Shown: positions 29,139 to 39,886, numbered from the stretch's first letter. The stretch: 64,000 nucleotides of DNA from an uncultured Alphaproteobacteria bacterium (GCA_943787225.1 CALSLP010000002.1:1-64000); one strand, 5' to 3'. Translations and numbers: made by a program. The notes: a model not told the origin generated them from the letters alone.

Positions 29139-31477
29139 ATGAACTACGTCGGCAAAGCGATTCCCCGGGAAGAAGATCTACGCCTCCTGCAAGGACGCGG
29201 TCGCTATACGGATGATGTTAACGCATTGAATCAGGCACATGCCTATGTATTCAGATCCCCTATCGCGCATGCAGACATCCGTTCGATAGACACCACAGCG
29301 GCATCGAAGGCCCCGGGTGTCCTCGCGGTCCTGGTCGGCGAAGACCTAGAAGCACGCGGTCTTGGAACCTTACGCCCCGCCGCTCCCGGAAAACGCAGCG
29401 ATGGGTCGCCAGGCTTCGTCTGTACCCAGCCTCTACTGGCCCAGGGTCGTGTCCGCTATGCCGGTGAAGCCATCGCCTTCATTGTCGCGGAAACAGTCGC
29501 CCAGGCCAAAGACGCCGCCGAGCTCATCGAGATCGACTTTGATGCGTTACCCGTGATCATATCTGTCGATGATGCGCTGGCGCCAGAATGCCTACGCTCT
29601 TTGGGACGACAATCCGAGCAACGAAGCCTATACGTTTGAAAAAGGCGATGCCGCCGCCGTCGACACGGCGTTGTCGAACGCCGCCCACGTCATCAAGCAT
29701 CGGGTCTGTGTCAATCGGGTCGCCGGTAATCCGATGGAAAATCGTGGCTGTATCGCAGAGTATGATTCATACGAGGATCGCTACACGCTGCGAGCTACGG
29801 TCCAGTCCGTTCACGGTATCCGCCAGCAAATTGCCGGCCAGATTTTCGGCATTCCACAAACCCAGCTCCGCGTCATTTGCGATAATATGGGTGGCGGTTT
29901 TGGTACGAGAGGTGGGTGTCACCCCGAATACAGCCTGGCGCCTGTGGGCGTCGGAAATAATCGGACGGCCCGTTAAATGGATTGGCGATCGCACCGAAGG
30001 CATCATGACTGATGAACAAGCGCGTGGTGGTTTGGTCGATTGTGAATTGGCGCTCGACGCTGACTTTAAGTTCCTCGGACTGCGCACGCATACCAAAGTG
30101 CCGATTGGTGCTTATTTCGGAAATGATCGCAACCTCCGAACCGCAACGGGCGGTCTCGGCGGTCTTGCTGGCGTCTACGGTATTCCGGCGATCCATGCCA
30201 AGGTTACGGGTGGCCTGACAAACATGATTGGCAATGCACAATATCGCGGCGGTGCCAAGCCAGAACCCGTCTATGTCCTTGAAGTGATGGTCGATGTTGC
30301 GGCCCGCGAATTGGGGATCGACCCTATCGAGCTACGTCGTCGCAATACTGTCGGGCCCGACCAGATGCCCTTCACAACCTGTTTTGGTGACATCTACGAT
30401 TGTGGTGACTTTGTTCGGAATTTCGAAGATTGCCTCAAAGCGGGCGATTATGACGGCGTAGACCAACGCCGTGCAGACAGAGCTGCCCACGGCAAAATTC
30501 TAGGTGTGGGTTCCTCAAACTCGGTTACTGGTGTCGCCAGTACGAATTTCGAACATGTCGAGATCCGGTTTGATCCGTCAGGCAATATTACTCTGCTATG
30601 CGGGGCAATGGATCATGGTCAAGGCCACGGCACGACCTTCAAACAGGTCCTCGGCGACAGCCTTGGAATTAATCCTGAAAAAGTTCAATACCGTTTTGGC
30701 GATACCGACAAAGTCGCGCATGGCATCGGTACTTTTAATGCCCGCTGCGCGGTATTCGTCAGCGCAGCCGTTATCAATGCTTCTGAAAAGATTATTGCCA
30801 AAGGAAAACGGATCGCCGCTCATTTGCTGGAAGCGGCCGATGACGACATCGAATATGGCGACGGGACCTTTACCGTCGCCGGAACCGATAAAACGATATC
30901 ACTTCAAGAGGTCGCCAAGACGGCGTTCCAGAAGCCCAAACTCCCCGCCGACATCGAACCAGGTCTTTATGAGCATGGTGAATTCGGCATGGGCCAGGGT
31001 CAGATGCCGACATACCCGAACGGTGTTCACCTGGCCGAGATTGAAATCGACACAGAGACCGGCAAGGTCGAACTCGTCCGCTATACTGCGGTCGATGATG
31101 CAGGCACGATCCTCAATCCGATGCTATTTGACGGCCAGGTTCATGGCGGCATCGTCCAAGGCGCTGGACAGATTATGATGGAAGATGTTCATTTTGATCC
31201 AGAAAGCGGCCAGCTCCTCACAGGATCGTTCATGGATTACTGCATGCCAAGAGCGGACGATTTTTGCGCTTTCGATATTGCGGCTAACGAAGTGCCGACT
31301 GCCAGAAACCCATTGGGTGTCAAAGGTGTTGGAGAAGCCGGTACCGTCGGAGCAATGCCAGCGATCATGAATGCAATCAACGACGCTCTACACCGTGTAG
31401 GCGCACCGCCTATCGAAATGCCAGCGACTCAGGAGAAAGTCTGGAGAGCTTTGCAGGCTGCTAAAGCAGCAGCCTAA
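29139..31477 (+). CDS. Molybdenum hydroxylase large subunit (CoxL/xanthine dehydrogenase family; two frameshifts)
   Basis: The repaired protein is about 780 residues and matches the molybdopterin-binding large subunit of the xanthine oxidase family: VGKAIPREEDLRLLQGRGRY at the start, the a/b hammerhead region, MGGGFGTRGG, and the molybdenum-site loop NAQYRGGAKPEPVY, closer to form II than to true CO dehydrogenase. The C-terminal GVKGVGEAGTVGAMPAIMNA holds the catalytic glutamate. The frame breaks near 29582 and 29940; each is repaired by removing one base, and both lie in the hexamer GGCGCC. No FAD or iron-sulfur subunit is adjacent, so the partner subunits are elsewhere or lost. The substrate is unknown. 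Confidence 0.8.
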
Positions 31478-32001
31478 GGGTGAATTTCGATCGGCGTCCC
31501 AGCGTCGACCATCTGCCAGATTTGATCCATCTGCTTGTTATTCACAGCAATGCAGCCCTGGGTCCAATCAATTGATGGATGCCCGACACGATCGGCTGAC
31601 ATTCTGTTTGGCAAACCATGAATCATGATTTTACCGCCGGGGTCTTTGCCCAGCACTCGTGCCTTTGCCTTATCTCTGTCATTTGGGTAGTTCACCCGAA
31701 TCGCACGATAGAACTGGCTGTTCTTTAATTTAAAATCGAGGAGATAGTCTCCCTCGGGAGTCTTGGAGTCGCCCTGATATTGCTTATGACCTTTTGGATA
31801 ACGACCAAGAGCAATCGGGAAAACCTTTAATACAAAATCGCCCTTCATCAGCACCAATCGACGTTCCGATTTCAGAACCACGACACGATCCGCTTTGGGT
31901 AAAGATAGACGCGCCGTCTGGTCGGCAATAGCCACAGCCGTCCAGCTGCTGGTTAGCAGCAGAAAGCTTCCTAAAACGATCCTGAGGATAATGGACCGCA
32001 T
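31474..32001 (-). CDS. L,D-transpeptidase (YkuD family), secreted
   Basis: The 175-residue protein has a signal peptide (IILRIVLGSFLLLTSSWTAV) and the YkuD catalytic motif, His in MIHGLP and Cys in WTQGCIAVNN. Such enzymes form 3-3 cross-links in peptidoglycan or link lipoproteins to it, in the periplasm. It converges with the molybdenum hydroxylase gene, overlapping by four bases at the stops. Confidence 0.88.
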   Translation of the reverse strand: MRSIILRIVLGSFLLLTSSWTAVAIADQTARLSLPKADRVVVLKSERRLVLMKGDFVLKVFPIALGRYPKGHKQYQGDSKTPEGDYLLDFKLKNSQFYRAIRVNYPNDRDKAKARVLGKDPGGKIMIHGLPNRMSADRVGHPSIDWTQGCIAVNNKQMDQIWQMVDAGTPIEIHP

Positions 32002-32102
32002 TGCCCGAACCTCCGATTCCCGCGTGAGTCTTTACCGTAACGCCTATGGTTACCGGAATTTGTTAACAGATTATAATTTCAAGGGCCAGTAACGGTGATG
32101 TG

Positions 32103-32618
32103 TTACGCCGTCACACGATCATAGGTCACGAAGCTGTAGTCACAGGTTTCTTGCGGGCTCGCCATACAATACTCCCGTGATAATTCGGCCCAGATAGCGC
32201 CATCAATTTCAGGGAAGCGAACATCCCCTTCAATCACACTATGAACCTCGGTGACATATAAACGATCCGCCTCAGGCAAAGCCGCCGAATAAATGTTCGC
32301 ACCGCCGATCACCATAATTTCATCGACACCGCTTTCTTCTGCGGCATTTTTGCCCGCCTCAATAGCACTCGCCAAATCATGGACCACATTGATACCGTCA
32401 GCGGAAAATTCGGAATCGCGAGTCATAACAATGTTTGCGCGGCCTGGCAGCGGACGCCCGATAGACTCATAGGTTTTACGCCCCATGACGATGGGTTTGC
32501 CCATGGTTACCGCTTTAAACCGTTTCAGGTCACCGGAAAGTTTCCATGGCAAATCGTTGTCCCGGCCGATCACACCATTTTGAGCAACGGCGACAATGAG
32601 AGAAAGACGCATCGTCAA
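32103..32618 (-). CDS. folA: Dihydrofolate reductase
   Basis: FolA reduces dihydrofolate with NADPH, regenerating the cofactor used by ThyA. The 171-residue protein has VAQNGVIGRDNDLPWKLSGD at the N-terminus, the nucleotide loop MGRKTYESIGRPLPGRANIV, and VIGGANIY. It begins directly after the thyA stop on the same strand, so the two form the classical thyA-folA unit. Confidence 0.95.
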   Translation of the reverse strand: MTMRLSLIVAVAQNGVIGRDNDLPWKLSGDLKRFKAVTMGKPIVMGRKTYESIGRPLPGRANIVMTRDSEFSADGINVVHDLASAIEAGKNAAEESGVDEIMVIGGANIYSAALPEADRLYVTEVHSVIEGDVRFPEIDGAIWAELSREYCMASPQETCDYSFVTYDRVTA

Positions 32619-33413
32619 TCAGACTGCTACTGGAGCTGAGATGTGCGGATGCGGGTCATAACCATCGAGGACAAAGTCTTCGTATGAGAATTTGAAAATA
32701 TCTGTCACCTCCGGGTTAAGGCGCATTTTAGGCAATGGTCTGATGTCCCGTGCCAGCTGTTCCGCCGCTTGATCCAAATGATTGTTATAGAGATGAGCGT
32801 CCCCAAAGGTGTGTACGAAGTCTCCAGGTTTTAAACCCGTCGCTTGTGCGATCATCAAGGTGAGCAGCGCATAAGACGCGATATTGAATGGAACGCCGAG
32901 AAAAATATCCGCGCTACGCTGATAGAGCTGGCAGGAAAGTTTTCCGTCCGCCACATAAAACTGAAACAGGCAGTGGCAGGGTGGCAGGGCCATCTTTTCG
33001 ATTTCCGGCACATTCCAGGCGCTAACAATTAATCGACGGGAATTTGGTTTGGTCTTTATATCGTGGATTAACTGACTTATCTGATCCACGGTATCGCCGC
33101 TAGATGTTGGCCAAGACCGCCATTGCGCACCATAGACAGGCCCTAGATCGCCATTCTCGTCGGCCCATTCATCCCAAATTGAAACCTTGTTATCATTCAA
33201 ATATTTAACATTCGTATCCCCCGCCAAAAACCACAAAAGCTCGTGGATAATTGAACGAAGATGCAACTTCTTGGTGGTCACTAAAGGGAATCCAGCGGCC
33301 AGATCAAATCGCATCTGGTGACCGAAGACACTCATAGTGCCGGTACCCGTACGGTCACCTTTTTGAGCGCCTTCCTCGACGACGAGACGCATTAAATCGA
33401 GATATTGTTGCAT
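32619..33413 (-). CDS. thyA: Thymidylate synthase
   Basis: ThyA methylates dUMP to dTMP using methylene-tetrahydrofolate. At 264 residues it is the normal bacterial form, with the active-site cysteine in [12 protein letters not shown] and the dUMP-binding [20 protein letters not shown]. It begins with [15 protein letters not shown] and is divergent from the tmRNA gene, so their promoters share a gap of about 70 bp. Confidence 0.96.
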   Translation of the reverse strand: MQQYLDLMRLVVEEGAQKGDRTGTGTMSVFGHQMRFDLAAGFPLVTTKKLHLRSIIHELLWFLAGDTNVKYLNDNKVSIWDEWADENGDLGPVYGAQWRSWPTSSGDTVDQISQLIHDIKTKPNSRRLIVSAWNVPEIEKMALPPCHCLFQFYVADGKLSCQLYQRSADIFLGVPFNIASYALLTLMIAQATGLKPGDFVHTFGDAHLYNNHLDQAAEQLARDIRPLPKMRLNPEVTDIFKFSYEDFVLDGYDPHPHISAPVAV

Positions 33414-33451
33414 TCTGGCTTTCTAAAGAAATGAGCGCCGACGATCTTTAC

Positions 33452-33480
33452 TTTAATTTAGGGCAGAATCACCCTATATT
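33452..33480 (+). promoter_or_regulatory. Possible sigma-70-like promoter of ssrA
   Basis: A TATATT -10 element at 33475-33480 lies 17 bp after TTTAAT, a weak -35. Transcription from about seven bases further on would start just at the predicted 5' end of the tmRNA acceptor piece. The match to the -35 consensus is only three of six. Confidence 0.35.
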
Positions 33481-33485
33481 GAAAG

Positions 33486-33785
33486 TGCTGGGCAACCAGC
33501 TATGACGATAAACGACTTGTGAAATAAGCGATGCGGACCCGGGGGCGGTACCCGGCGCCTCCACCAATTTCTTTCTTCCGGTGTTATCCTGGATGTCTTT
33601 GGGGGCGAAATAGGATCGACGCGCGTGTAAAGACTGGTTTTTCGTCCGGCATGGTACCGCCGTTATCGGGCTAATTTATAAATGCAAACGATAATGTTGC
33701 ATCTCAAGATCACGCACTAGCTGCGTAATCGGATAGGGTTTCGGGGGGTTCCTAGTAACAGAATACCCCCCACTTATACTCAATA
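33486..33785 (+). ncRNA. ssrA: Permuted two-piece tmRNA (ssrA)
   Basis: tmRNA rescues stalled ribosomes and adds a degradation tag. As in alphaproteobacteria, the gene is circularly permuted: the acceptor piece comes first and ends CGCCTCCACCA at 33566, after a T-arm-like hairpin (CCGGG, loop, CCCGG). After a spacer the coding piece begins GGGGGCGAAATAGG at 33601. The GGGGGCG end pairs fully with CGCCTCC, with one G-U pair, to rebuild the acceptor stem. The tag frame starts at GCA (33683) and encodes ANDNVASQDHALAA before TAA, which fits the ANDN start and AA end of known tags. A GGGGGG...CCCCCC stem follows the stop codon. The outer ends of the transcript are estimates. Confidence 0.9.
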
Positions 33786-33849
33786 CACAGGCACCGGGCT
33801 TGTGCGCCCTTGCGGTGCCAAGGGTAAATCCCGTAAAACTGCATACATC

Positions 33850-34356
33850 ATGACTGACGAATTTATCGACTACGGAAAATTGGTAGACCGCGCGATGCGA
33901 GGCGTTTTGCGCGATGCGCTTGAGATCGCCCGCGATCAAGGCCTGCCTGGCGAGCATAATTTCTATATCACCTTCGAAACACAGAAGACCGGGGTCGATA
34001 TATCGCCCGTTCTCAGCACGCAATATCCAGAAGAAATGACAATCGTTCTCGAACATCAGTTTTGGGATCTTGATGTCACTGAAGATTCATTCGCTGTCTC
34101 GCTGAGCTTTGGTGGAAAACGCGAACGGCTCTTTGTTCCATACGACGCCGTCACCGCCTTCGTTGATCCTTCTGTAAAATTTGGTCTGCAATTTGGCCAG
34201 GAAGAAGGCGCCGGTATCGCCCAGCTGAATAATAATGAAGACGACGATGCGGATTCAAACCAAGTCACCGCTGATGCGACCTCTGAAACCCCGGCAGCGG
34301 ATTTAGCGACGGACGATGGTACCGTCGTTGCTCTCGATAGTTTTCGGAAAAAATAA
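33850..34356 (+). CDS. sspB: SspB, adaptor delivering ssrA-tagged proteins to ClpXP (alpha type)
   Basis: SspB binds the ssrA tag and tethers the substrate to ClpX. The 168-residue protein has the family core (IDYGKLVDRAMRGVLRDAL, LPGEHNFYITFET, YPEEMTIVLEHQFWDL, RLFVPYDAVTAFVDPSV). A flexible acidic linker of about 45 residues follows, and then the short C-terminal ClpX-binding tail VVALDSFRKK. The ATG at 33850 gives MTDEFIDYG; a longer frame starting at 33802 would overlap the area just after the tmRNA. It lies directly downstream of ssrA. Confidence 0.9.
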   Translation: MTDEFIDYGKLVDRAMRGVLRDALEIARDQGLPGEHNFYITFETQKTGVDISPVLSTQYPEEMTIVLEHQFWDLDVTEDSFAVSLSFGGKRERLFVPYDAVTAFVDPSVKFGLQFGQEEGAGIAQLNNNEDDDADSNQVTADATSETPAADLATDDGTVVALDSFRKK

Positions 34357-34422
34357 CGCCGAGCCGAGCAAACAACGTTTGAAAGCTCAGACCACCCATT
34401 CTTTTTTATACGGATCGCTGCT

Positions 34423-36048
34423 ATGTCGGAATTTACGTACCACGAAATGTTTCCTGTAACCCAAGAGGAACCGGAATACCGCCTTTTGACATCGGACCAT
34501 GTCGGCACCAGTAGACTCAACGGCACCGAAGTCCTGACGATCGAACCAGAAGCGCTCACCAAGTTGGCCGCTCAAGCGTATTACGATACTGCCCATTTTC
34601 TGCGCCCAGGCCATCTCAAGCAACTCGTCGCCATTCTTGACGACAAGGATGCCTCGCCGAACGATCATTTCGTCGCCTGGGATCTTTTGAAGAATGCCAA
34701 CATCGCCGCAGGGGGTGTTTTACCTATGTGTCAGGATACCGGCACCGCGATTATCATGGGCAAGAAGGGCCAGAATGTCTGGACAGGGGGCAATGACGAA
34801 GCCGCGCTTGCTGAGGGCGTTGCTAAGACCTTTACCGAAAGTAATTTACGCTATTCACAACTTGCGCCCCTCTCGATGTATGAGGAAAAGAACACCGGCG
34901 ACAATCTACCAGCACAGATAGAGCTCTACGCGACCGAGGGCGACGCCTACAAATTCTTGTTTATTGCCAAGGGTGGCGGGTCGGCGAACAAGTCGTTTTT
35001 GTTCCAGCAAACCCCATCGATGCTAAACCCCGACAGGCTCATCCCATTTCTGGAAGACCAAATTAGACTGCTCGGCACAGCAGCCTGCCCGCCCTATCAT
35101 CTGGCAATCGTTATCGGCGGGACTTCCGCTGAGTTGAATCTCAAAACGACAAAACTTGCGAGCACCCGATATCTTGATGGGCTACCGACACAAGGCAATG
35201 AACATGGCCAGGCGTTTCGTGACCTGGAAATGGAAGCGCACATCCTGGCTCTGACCCGCGAGATGGGTATCGGCGCTCAGTTTGGCGGAAAGTACTTCTG
35301 CCATGATGTGCGGGTCGTCCGTCTTCCCCGCCATGGTGCCTCATTGCCGATTGGCATTGGGGTCTCCTGTTCCGCTGATAGACAAGCTCTCGGTAAAATC
35401 ACCAAGGACGGGGTTTTCCTTGAGCAGCTTGAGACCAACCCGGCGCAATACATGCCAGATGTCGAAGAGGGCTCCCTGGGCGGCGAAGTGGTTTCGATCA
35501 ATCTCAATCAGCCAATGGACGATATCCGTAAAACGCTCTCCGGCTATCCGATTAAAACCCGCCTGGCGCTGACAGGCTCTCTAATTGTCGCCCGCGACCT
35601 CGCCCATCTGAAAATTGCGGAACGCTTGAAAGCCGGAGAACCCATGCCGGACTATATGCGCAATCATCCTGTGTATTACGCCGGCCCCGCAAAAACACCG
35701 ACCGGCATGGCCTCCGGTTCATTTGGCCCCACAACAGCTGGGCGCATGGATTCTTATGTTGCTGACTTCCAGGCACAGGGCGGTAGTTTCGTCATGCTGG
35801 CAAAGGGCAATCGTTCACAACAGGTTACTGATGCCTGTAAAGAACATGGCGGATTTTACCTCGGGTCAATCGGAGGTCCGGCAGCGCGTTTGGCACAGGA
35901 TTGTATCAAAAAGGTTGAATGCGTTGAGTATGAAGAGCTTGGCATGGAGGCAGTCTGGCGCATTGAAGTCGAAGATTTTCCAGCTTTCATTGTTGTTGAT
36001 GACAAAGGAAATGACTTTTTCTCCGAGGTTACCAAGCCGGGAAAATAA
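34423..36048 (+). CDS. Class I fumarate hydratase (Fe-S type)
   Basis: This 541-residue enzyme interconverts fumarate and malate in the citric acid cycle using a [4Fe-4S] cluster. It contains the two class I parts in one chain: an N-terminal alpha part with [17 protein letters not shown] and [18 protein letters not shown], and a C-terminal beta part with [38 protein letters not shown] and [20 protein letters not shown]. The cysteines in PMCQDTG, GVSCSAD and TDACKEH are candidate cluster ligands. It is a stand-alone gene following sspB. Confidence 0.92.
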   Translation: MSEFTYHEMFPVTQEEPEYRLLTSDHVGTSRLNGTEVLTIEPEALTKLAAQAYYDTAHFLRPGHLKQLVAILDDKDASPNDHFVAWDLLKNANIAAGGVLPMCQDTGTAIIMGKKGQNVWTGGNDEAALAEGVAKTFTESNLRYSQLAPLSMYEEKNTGDNLPAQIELYATEGDAYKFLFIAKGGGSANKSFLFQQTPSMLNPDRLIPFLEDQIRLLGTAACPPYHLAIVIGGTSAELNLKTTKLASTRYLDGLPTQGNEHGQAFRDLEMEAHILALTREMGIGAQFGGKYFCHDVRVVRLPRHGASLPIGIGVSCSADRQALGKITKDGVFLEQLETNPAQYMPDVEEGSLGGEVVSINLNQPMDDIRKTLSGYPIKTRLALTGSLIVARDLAHLKIAERLKAGEPMPDYMRNHPVYYAGPAKTPTGMASGSFGPTTAGRMDSYVADFQAQGGSFVMLAKGNRSQQVTDACKEHGGFYLGSIGGPAARLAQDCIKKVECVEYEELGMEAVWRIEVEDFPAFIVVDDKGNDFFSEVTKPGK

Positions 36049-36167
36049 AACCGGCAAATGGCACTTCGCTCTAAAACAGCCGGATTGTTCACCATTAAAT
36101 TTCAACGCGTATTAGCCTCATAAGGTGTATAATATGTGTCTGAAGCTACGAATTTTGGAAAAGCGGC

Positions 36168-36719
36168 GTGTATAAGGACAATTCTCTTCTTCCGCGCGAA
36201 GCAGTGCGTCTCGCTGCCCTCGGCATCCTTGCCGGCGGGCCGATGACCTATGCTGCGCTCGCCGCGGCCGTCCGCAATTTCACAAGCCGCATCGCGGGGC
36301 CCTCGCTCGACCTAATGGGAACCTCGATTGAGTTATTGCGCTTCGAAGGTCTTGTTGAAACGGAAGAAACCGAAACAGAAGAAATCCCGGAAGCTGTTCT
36401 GACGCTGACTGATGACGGACGCTCTGAGCTCATCGCGCTCTTACGTGCTGCAGTGCGGCCACCGGTCAACGATGTCGCGAAGCTGATCCTCGCCCTAAAG
36501 TTTCGTTTCCTCCATTTGCTCGACCTCTCTGATCAATGCGATCAGATTGAGATGATGATCGAAGCCTGCGAAGGCGAACTCGCCAGGCTCGTCGATTTAC
36601 GGGGTCACCACAGCGAAGATCCCGGTCTCCTGGTTGAATGGCTGGATCACGACATTGGACAAGTAGAAGACCGGCTCGAGTGGCTGCGCAATCTGCAAGT
36701 TAGCCTTGGGACGAAATAA
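36168..36719 (+). CDS. Winged-helix-like (PadR-like) protein, possible regulator
   Basis: The 183-residue protein starts at a GTG. Residues about 10-95 look like a winged helix (LAALGILAGGPMTYAALAAA, LLRFEGLVETEE, EIPEAVLTLTDDGRSELIAL). The C-terminal half is helical with acidic pairs, as in PadR-type proteins, which dimerise through such a tail. The match is by pattern only and no ligand can be suggested. It lies between class I fumarase and a convergent SDR gene. Confidence 0.45.
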   Translation: MYKDNSLLPREAVRLAALGILAGGPMTYAALAAAVRNFTSRIAGPSLDLMGTSIELLRFEGLVETEETETEEIPEAVLTLTDDGRSELIALLRAAVRPPVNDVAKLILALKFRFLHLLDLSDQCDQIEMMIEACEGELARLVDLRGHHSEDPGLLVEWLDHDIGQVEDRLEWLRNLQVSLGTK

Positions 36720-36728
36720 CGCGCCTAA

Positions 36729-37469
36729 CTAAAACAGGTGTTGTCCACCGGTGACAAAAATTTCTGAGCCGGTTACATAGCCGAAATCTTCACCACAAAG
36801 CTGAAATATAACCGAAGCAACTTCATCAGCTGTCCCCATCCGGTTTAACGGAATTCGGGGAATTAGGGACTCATACTCCTCCCCAATCATTTCAGTCGCA
36901 ATTTCACCAGGGGCCACCGCGTTTACCCGCACACCCAATTCAGCAAACTCAACTGCCATTTCACGCGTCAGCGCGGACAGTGCTGCTTTCGACGTCGAAT
37001 AAGCGGACCCCGCAAACGGGTGGATAGCATGGCCCGCGATAGACGTAATATTGACGATAGAGCCTTCTGCCCGATGCAAGGCCGCCGCAAACCCGCGGGC
37101 CAGCGAAAGCGGCGCAAATAGATTGAGATCATAGACTTCGCGCCAGTCGTCCAGACTGCCGTTAAGAGATCCTAACCGCTCTTTATAAGGCGTTTTAGGC
37201 GATTGAGCGGCATTATTGATCAACGCGTTAAGACCGTCATCCCCCAAAACATCATTGGCCTTTTTGACAAATTCATCGACACTTTGCCGATCTGCCAAAT
37301 CGGTCGAAATGTGATGGGTCCAATTAGGGTCCCGGCGGCAATCATCTGGAATGTCTTCACGAGAACAGGTTATTACCCGCCATCCGGCTGCGCTAAATCG
37401 TTTAACGGTTGCATGGCCAATACCACGGCTTGCTCCCGTCAGCACAATAGATTTAACCGAATCAGCCAT
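36729..37469 (-). CDS. Short-chain dehydrogenase/reductase (SDR)
   Basis: The 246-residue NAD(P)-dependent oxidoreductase has the Rossmann motif TGASRGIGHATV, NNAAQS, the catalytic Ser in VNITSIAGHAIH, YxxxK in YSTSKAALSALT, and NAVAPGEIATEM after it. A C-terminal GSEIFVTGGQHLF follows the family pattern. The substrate is unknown. It shares its strand with the universal stress gene. Confidence 0.85.
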   Translation of the reverse strand: MADSVKSIVLTGASRGIGHATVKRFSAAGWRVITCSREDIPDDCRRDPNWTHHISTDLADRQSVDEFVKKANDVLGDDGLNALINNAAQSPKTPYKERLGSLNGSLDDWREVYDLNLFAPLSLARGFAAALHRAEGSIVNITSIAGHAIHPFAGSAYSTSKAALSALTREMAVEFAELGVRVNAVAPGEIATEMIGEEYESLIPRIPLNRMGTADEVASVIFQLCGEDFGYVTGSEIFVTGGQHLF

Positions 37470-37495
37470 TCAGATTGCTGACACCAAAGCGCTCA

Positions 37496-38360
37496 TCACT
37501 TGCAAAGCAGGACCGGTATTTCTGTCGCGGTGATAATATGCCGTGTCCGACCACCCAAAATCATCTGGCGCACACGACTCCGGGCATATGCTCCTTTTAT
37601 CAGCATATCCGCATTCACTTGCTTTGCGTGTTTCAGATAGGCTGCACCGATCTCGTCATCATGCACGTCAAAACGGGTGATTTCCGCTTTGATACCAGAC
37701 CACGCCAATCGAGTGACGCCTTCTTCCGGTGGAATTGACGGTGGCTCGACGGGATCAGATGCGAGCAAAGTTACCTTGTCGGCCTTCTCAAGGATTGGCA
37801 TAGCAGCGCCAATTGCATGTGCCGCTTCGGGGCTACTTTCCCATGCAACAGCGACATGGCTTCCTGTAGCACCGGGCAATACAGGTGGTACAACAAGCGT
37901 CGGACGCCCAGTATCTAGAAGCGCTGCCTCCAGGGTAATCGGCGACGGTAATGCTGAATCTTTTACAGGGCGACCCACCGCAACAAAGTCAAACAAACGA
38001 CCACGGATGGCGACAATCTCGTCTTCCCGGCCGCTCTCTTCCCGCCAGCAAATAGTTGGACCGGATTGACCGTTGGGCGCATCAGCAATTGCGAATACCG
38101 CTTGATTGACAAAACGCATCAAAAACTTGCCGTGCTTGTACCGCGCGTTCGCCACCTTCCTTCTCAGTAACCTCCATGATTTCCTCAATCATGGAGCCGT
38201 CCATTCCTTCCCCCGTATAAGGAACGAGACCACGAGGATCAGCGCGGACGTGTAAAACTTCTATATGGGAGTCAAACCGCTTTGCAATTCGTCCAACAGT
38301 TTCCAGAACCGTCTGACCTGAATCACCGCTGCTTACACAGGCAAGAATCGTTTTGATCAT
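37496..38360 (-). CDS. Tandem universal stress protein (UspA-type; one frameshift)
   Basis: Two UspA-like domains are joined in one protein of about 287 residues. The first begins MIKTILACVSSGDSGQTVLE and the second contains HVAVAWESSPEAAHAIGAA, with the ATP-loop-like ending KGAYARSRVRQMILGGRTRH and a final IPVLLCK. The frame breaks near 38092: removing one base in ATTCGCA joins SSGI to AIADAPNGQSG. Usp proteins respond to stress and often bind ATP; the role here is unknown. Confidence 0.8.
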
Positions 38361-38468
38361 GTTTTCCTCCCGGCACAGAATGATGCCAACTAAAATAACG
38401 GACAGAATTTTCCGTCAACTTAGACTTGACGTTTTTTATCCCGCATTCAAGTAATTTCGGAAATCTAT

Positions 38469-39077
38469 TTAAGGAAATAAATACCTTACAGACCAGGTCC
38501 CATTCTCCGAACGATACAAAGTTCTTCGATGAAGACGGAAAGGACGTTCTTCCCAAAATTCAACAGCAGATGGAATCACACAAAATCCGGACCAATTTGG
38601 TGGTCGATTAACTTTTGAAACACCAAACTTTGCCGTAAATCTTGCGACATTCTTTTCGAGGTCAAACTGGCTCTTCATCGGGCGAGATTGGTCAGAGGCC
38701 CAGGCACCGATTTGGGCCCCACGGGCACGACTCGCAAAATAGGCATCTGCTTCTAATCCGCTAACCGGCTGAACAACACCAGAAACCCTCACCTGACGCT
38801 TAAGTGATTTCCAATGAAAGACCAAAGCGGCTTTTGGGTTTTCGGCTAACTCCAGACCTTTTTGACTTTCCAGGTTGGTATAAAAGACAAACCCTTTTTC
38901 GGTCACCTCTTTGAGCAACACCATTCTTGCGGAAGGCATCCCTGATTCATCCGCTGTCGCGAGCGTCATCGCCTCAGCCAAGCCGGGTTCCGATTTTTCG
39001 GCTTCGGCAAACCACTCCTTAAAAACTTCTAGTGGTGATTTCTCTTCTTCACTGACCATATGGGTATCTAAAACCAT
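38469..39077 (-). CDS. pdxH: Pyridoxamine 5'-phosphate oxidase
   Basis: PdxH oxidises pyridoxamine or pyridoxine phosphate to pyridoxal phosphate with FMN. The 202-residue protein has the FMN-binding [20 protein letters not shown] and the conserved ending ([20 protein letters not shown], then [10 protein letters not shown]). Its C-terminus ends RYLFP, close to the usual RLxP. The start could be six codons later, at MVSEEEK. Confidence 0.93.
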   Translation of the reverse strand: MVLDTHMVSEEEKSPLEVFKEWFAEAEKSEPGLAEAMTLATADESGMPSARMVLLKEVTEKGFVFYTNLESQKGLELAENPKAALVFHWKSLKRQVRVSGVVQPVSGLEADAYFASRARGAQIGAWASDQSRPMKSQFDLEKNVARFTAKFGVSKVNRPPNWSGFCVIPSAVEFWEERPFRLHRRTLYRSENGTWSVRYLFP

Positions 39078-39274
39078 TCTAAATCAATCTATTACGTATT
39101 TATCACAGGATAGGCGCTATATTTTCGTTATACTCATACACTAAAGGACTTGAACTAATAACGCTTGGATACCCATCTATACAAAATAAGATTGATCACA
39201 TCGAAAAGTCTCGCGGGATGCGTTGTCGCGCTCCTGTAAATTTTGAATAACTAATATTGCGTAAGGTTTTGAAA

Positions 39275-39754
39275 ATGATGAAAAAGCTAGTGACCGTCGC
39301 CATGATCGGCATGTTTGGACTGGGCCTAACCGCCTGCGCAGGAAACGACCAAAAGGAAACAGGTGGTGCCGTTATTGGCGGCGTGATCGGTGGCTTGCTC
39401 GGGTCCCAAATCGGCGGCGGCAAAGGCAGGATTGTTTCCTCAGCAGCCGGTGCCGCGCTTGGTGTCTTTTTTGGCAGCCGTATCGGCAAACAACTCGACA
39501 AGGCCGATCAAATGCAGGCGGCTCAGGCGCAACAGACAGCGCTTGAAACCAAACCTCTGGGACACTCTACCAGTTGGTCAAATCCAGATACCGGCAACTC
39601 AGGCATGGTGACCCCGACGAAAACTGTTGCCAGTGCTGACAATGGTCAACCCTGCCGCGAGTATCAGCACTCGGTCACCATTGATGGAAAAACCGAACAG
39701 GCCTATGGCCGTGCCTGTCGTCAGGCTGACGGTAGCTGGCAAATCGTAAACTAA
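39275..39754 (+). CDS. Glycine-zipper (2TM-type) lipoprotein
   Basis: A signal peptide ends in a lipobox (LGLTACAG). Residues about 30-65 form a glycine-zipper segment (GGAVIGGVIGGLLGSQIGGG, then GAALGVFFGSRIGKQLD), as in outer-membrane lipoproteins of the 17-kDa antigen/RT0821 type. The C-terminal half contains CREYQHSVTIDGKTEQAYG and ends RQADGSWQIVN, a common domain in these proteins. Its role is probably envelope integrity. The ATG at 39275 gives MMKKLVTVAM. Confidence 0.8.
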   Translation: MMKKLVTVAMIGMFGLGLTACAGNDQKETGGAVIGGVIGGLLGSQIGGGKGRIVSSAAGAALGVFFGSRIGKQLDKADQMQAAQAQQTALETKPLGHSTSWSNPDTGNSGMVTPTKTVASADNGQPCREYQHSVTIDGKTEQAYGRACRQADGSWQIVN

Positions 39755-39886
39755 TCTCAGAGTACTTGCTGCAACATTCATTGACGCGTAAACAAGAGAG
39801 AATGGACGATTAAGCTCCAGCTTTGCCACGCGAATCCTTTGGTGTAGGATCGCGTTCACAATGTTTGCGTAAGGGACGAATAAAAA

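Noticed and set aside
29569..29976. Separate small gene within the molybdenum hydroxylase
   Set aside because: It is the middle section of the same protein between two frame breaks.
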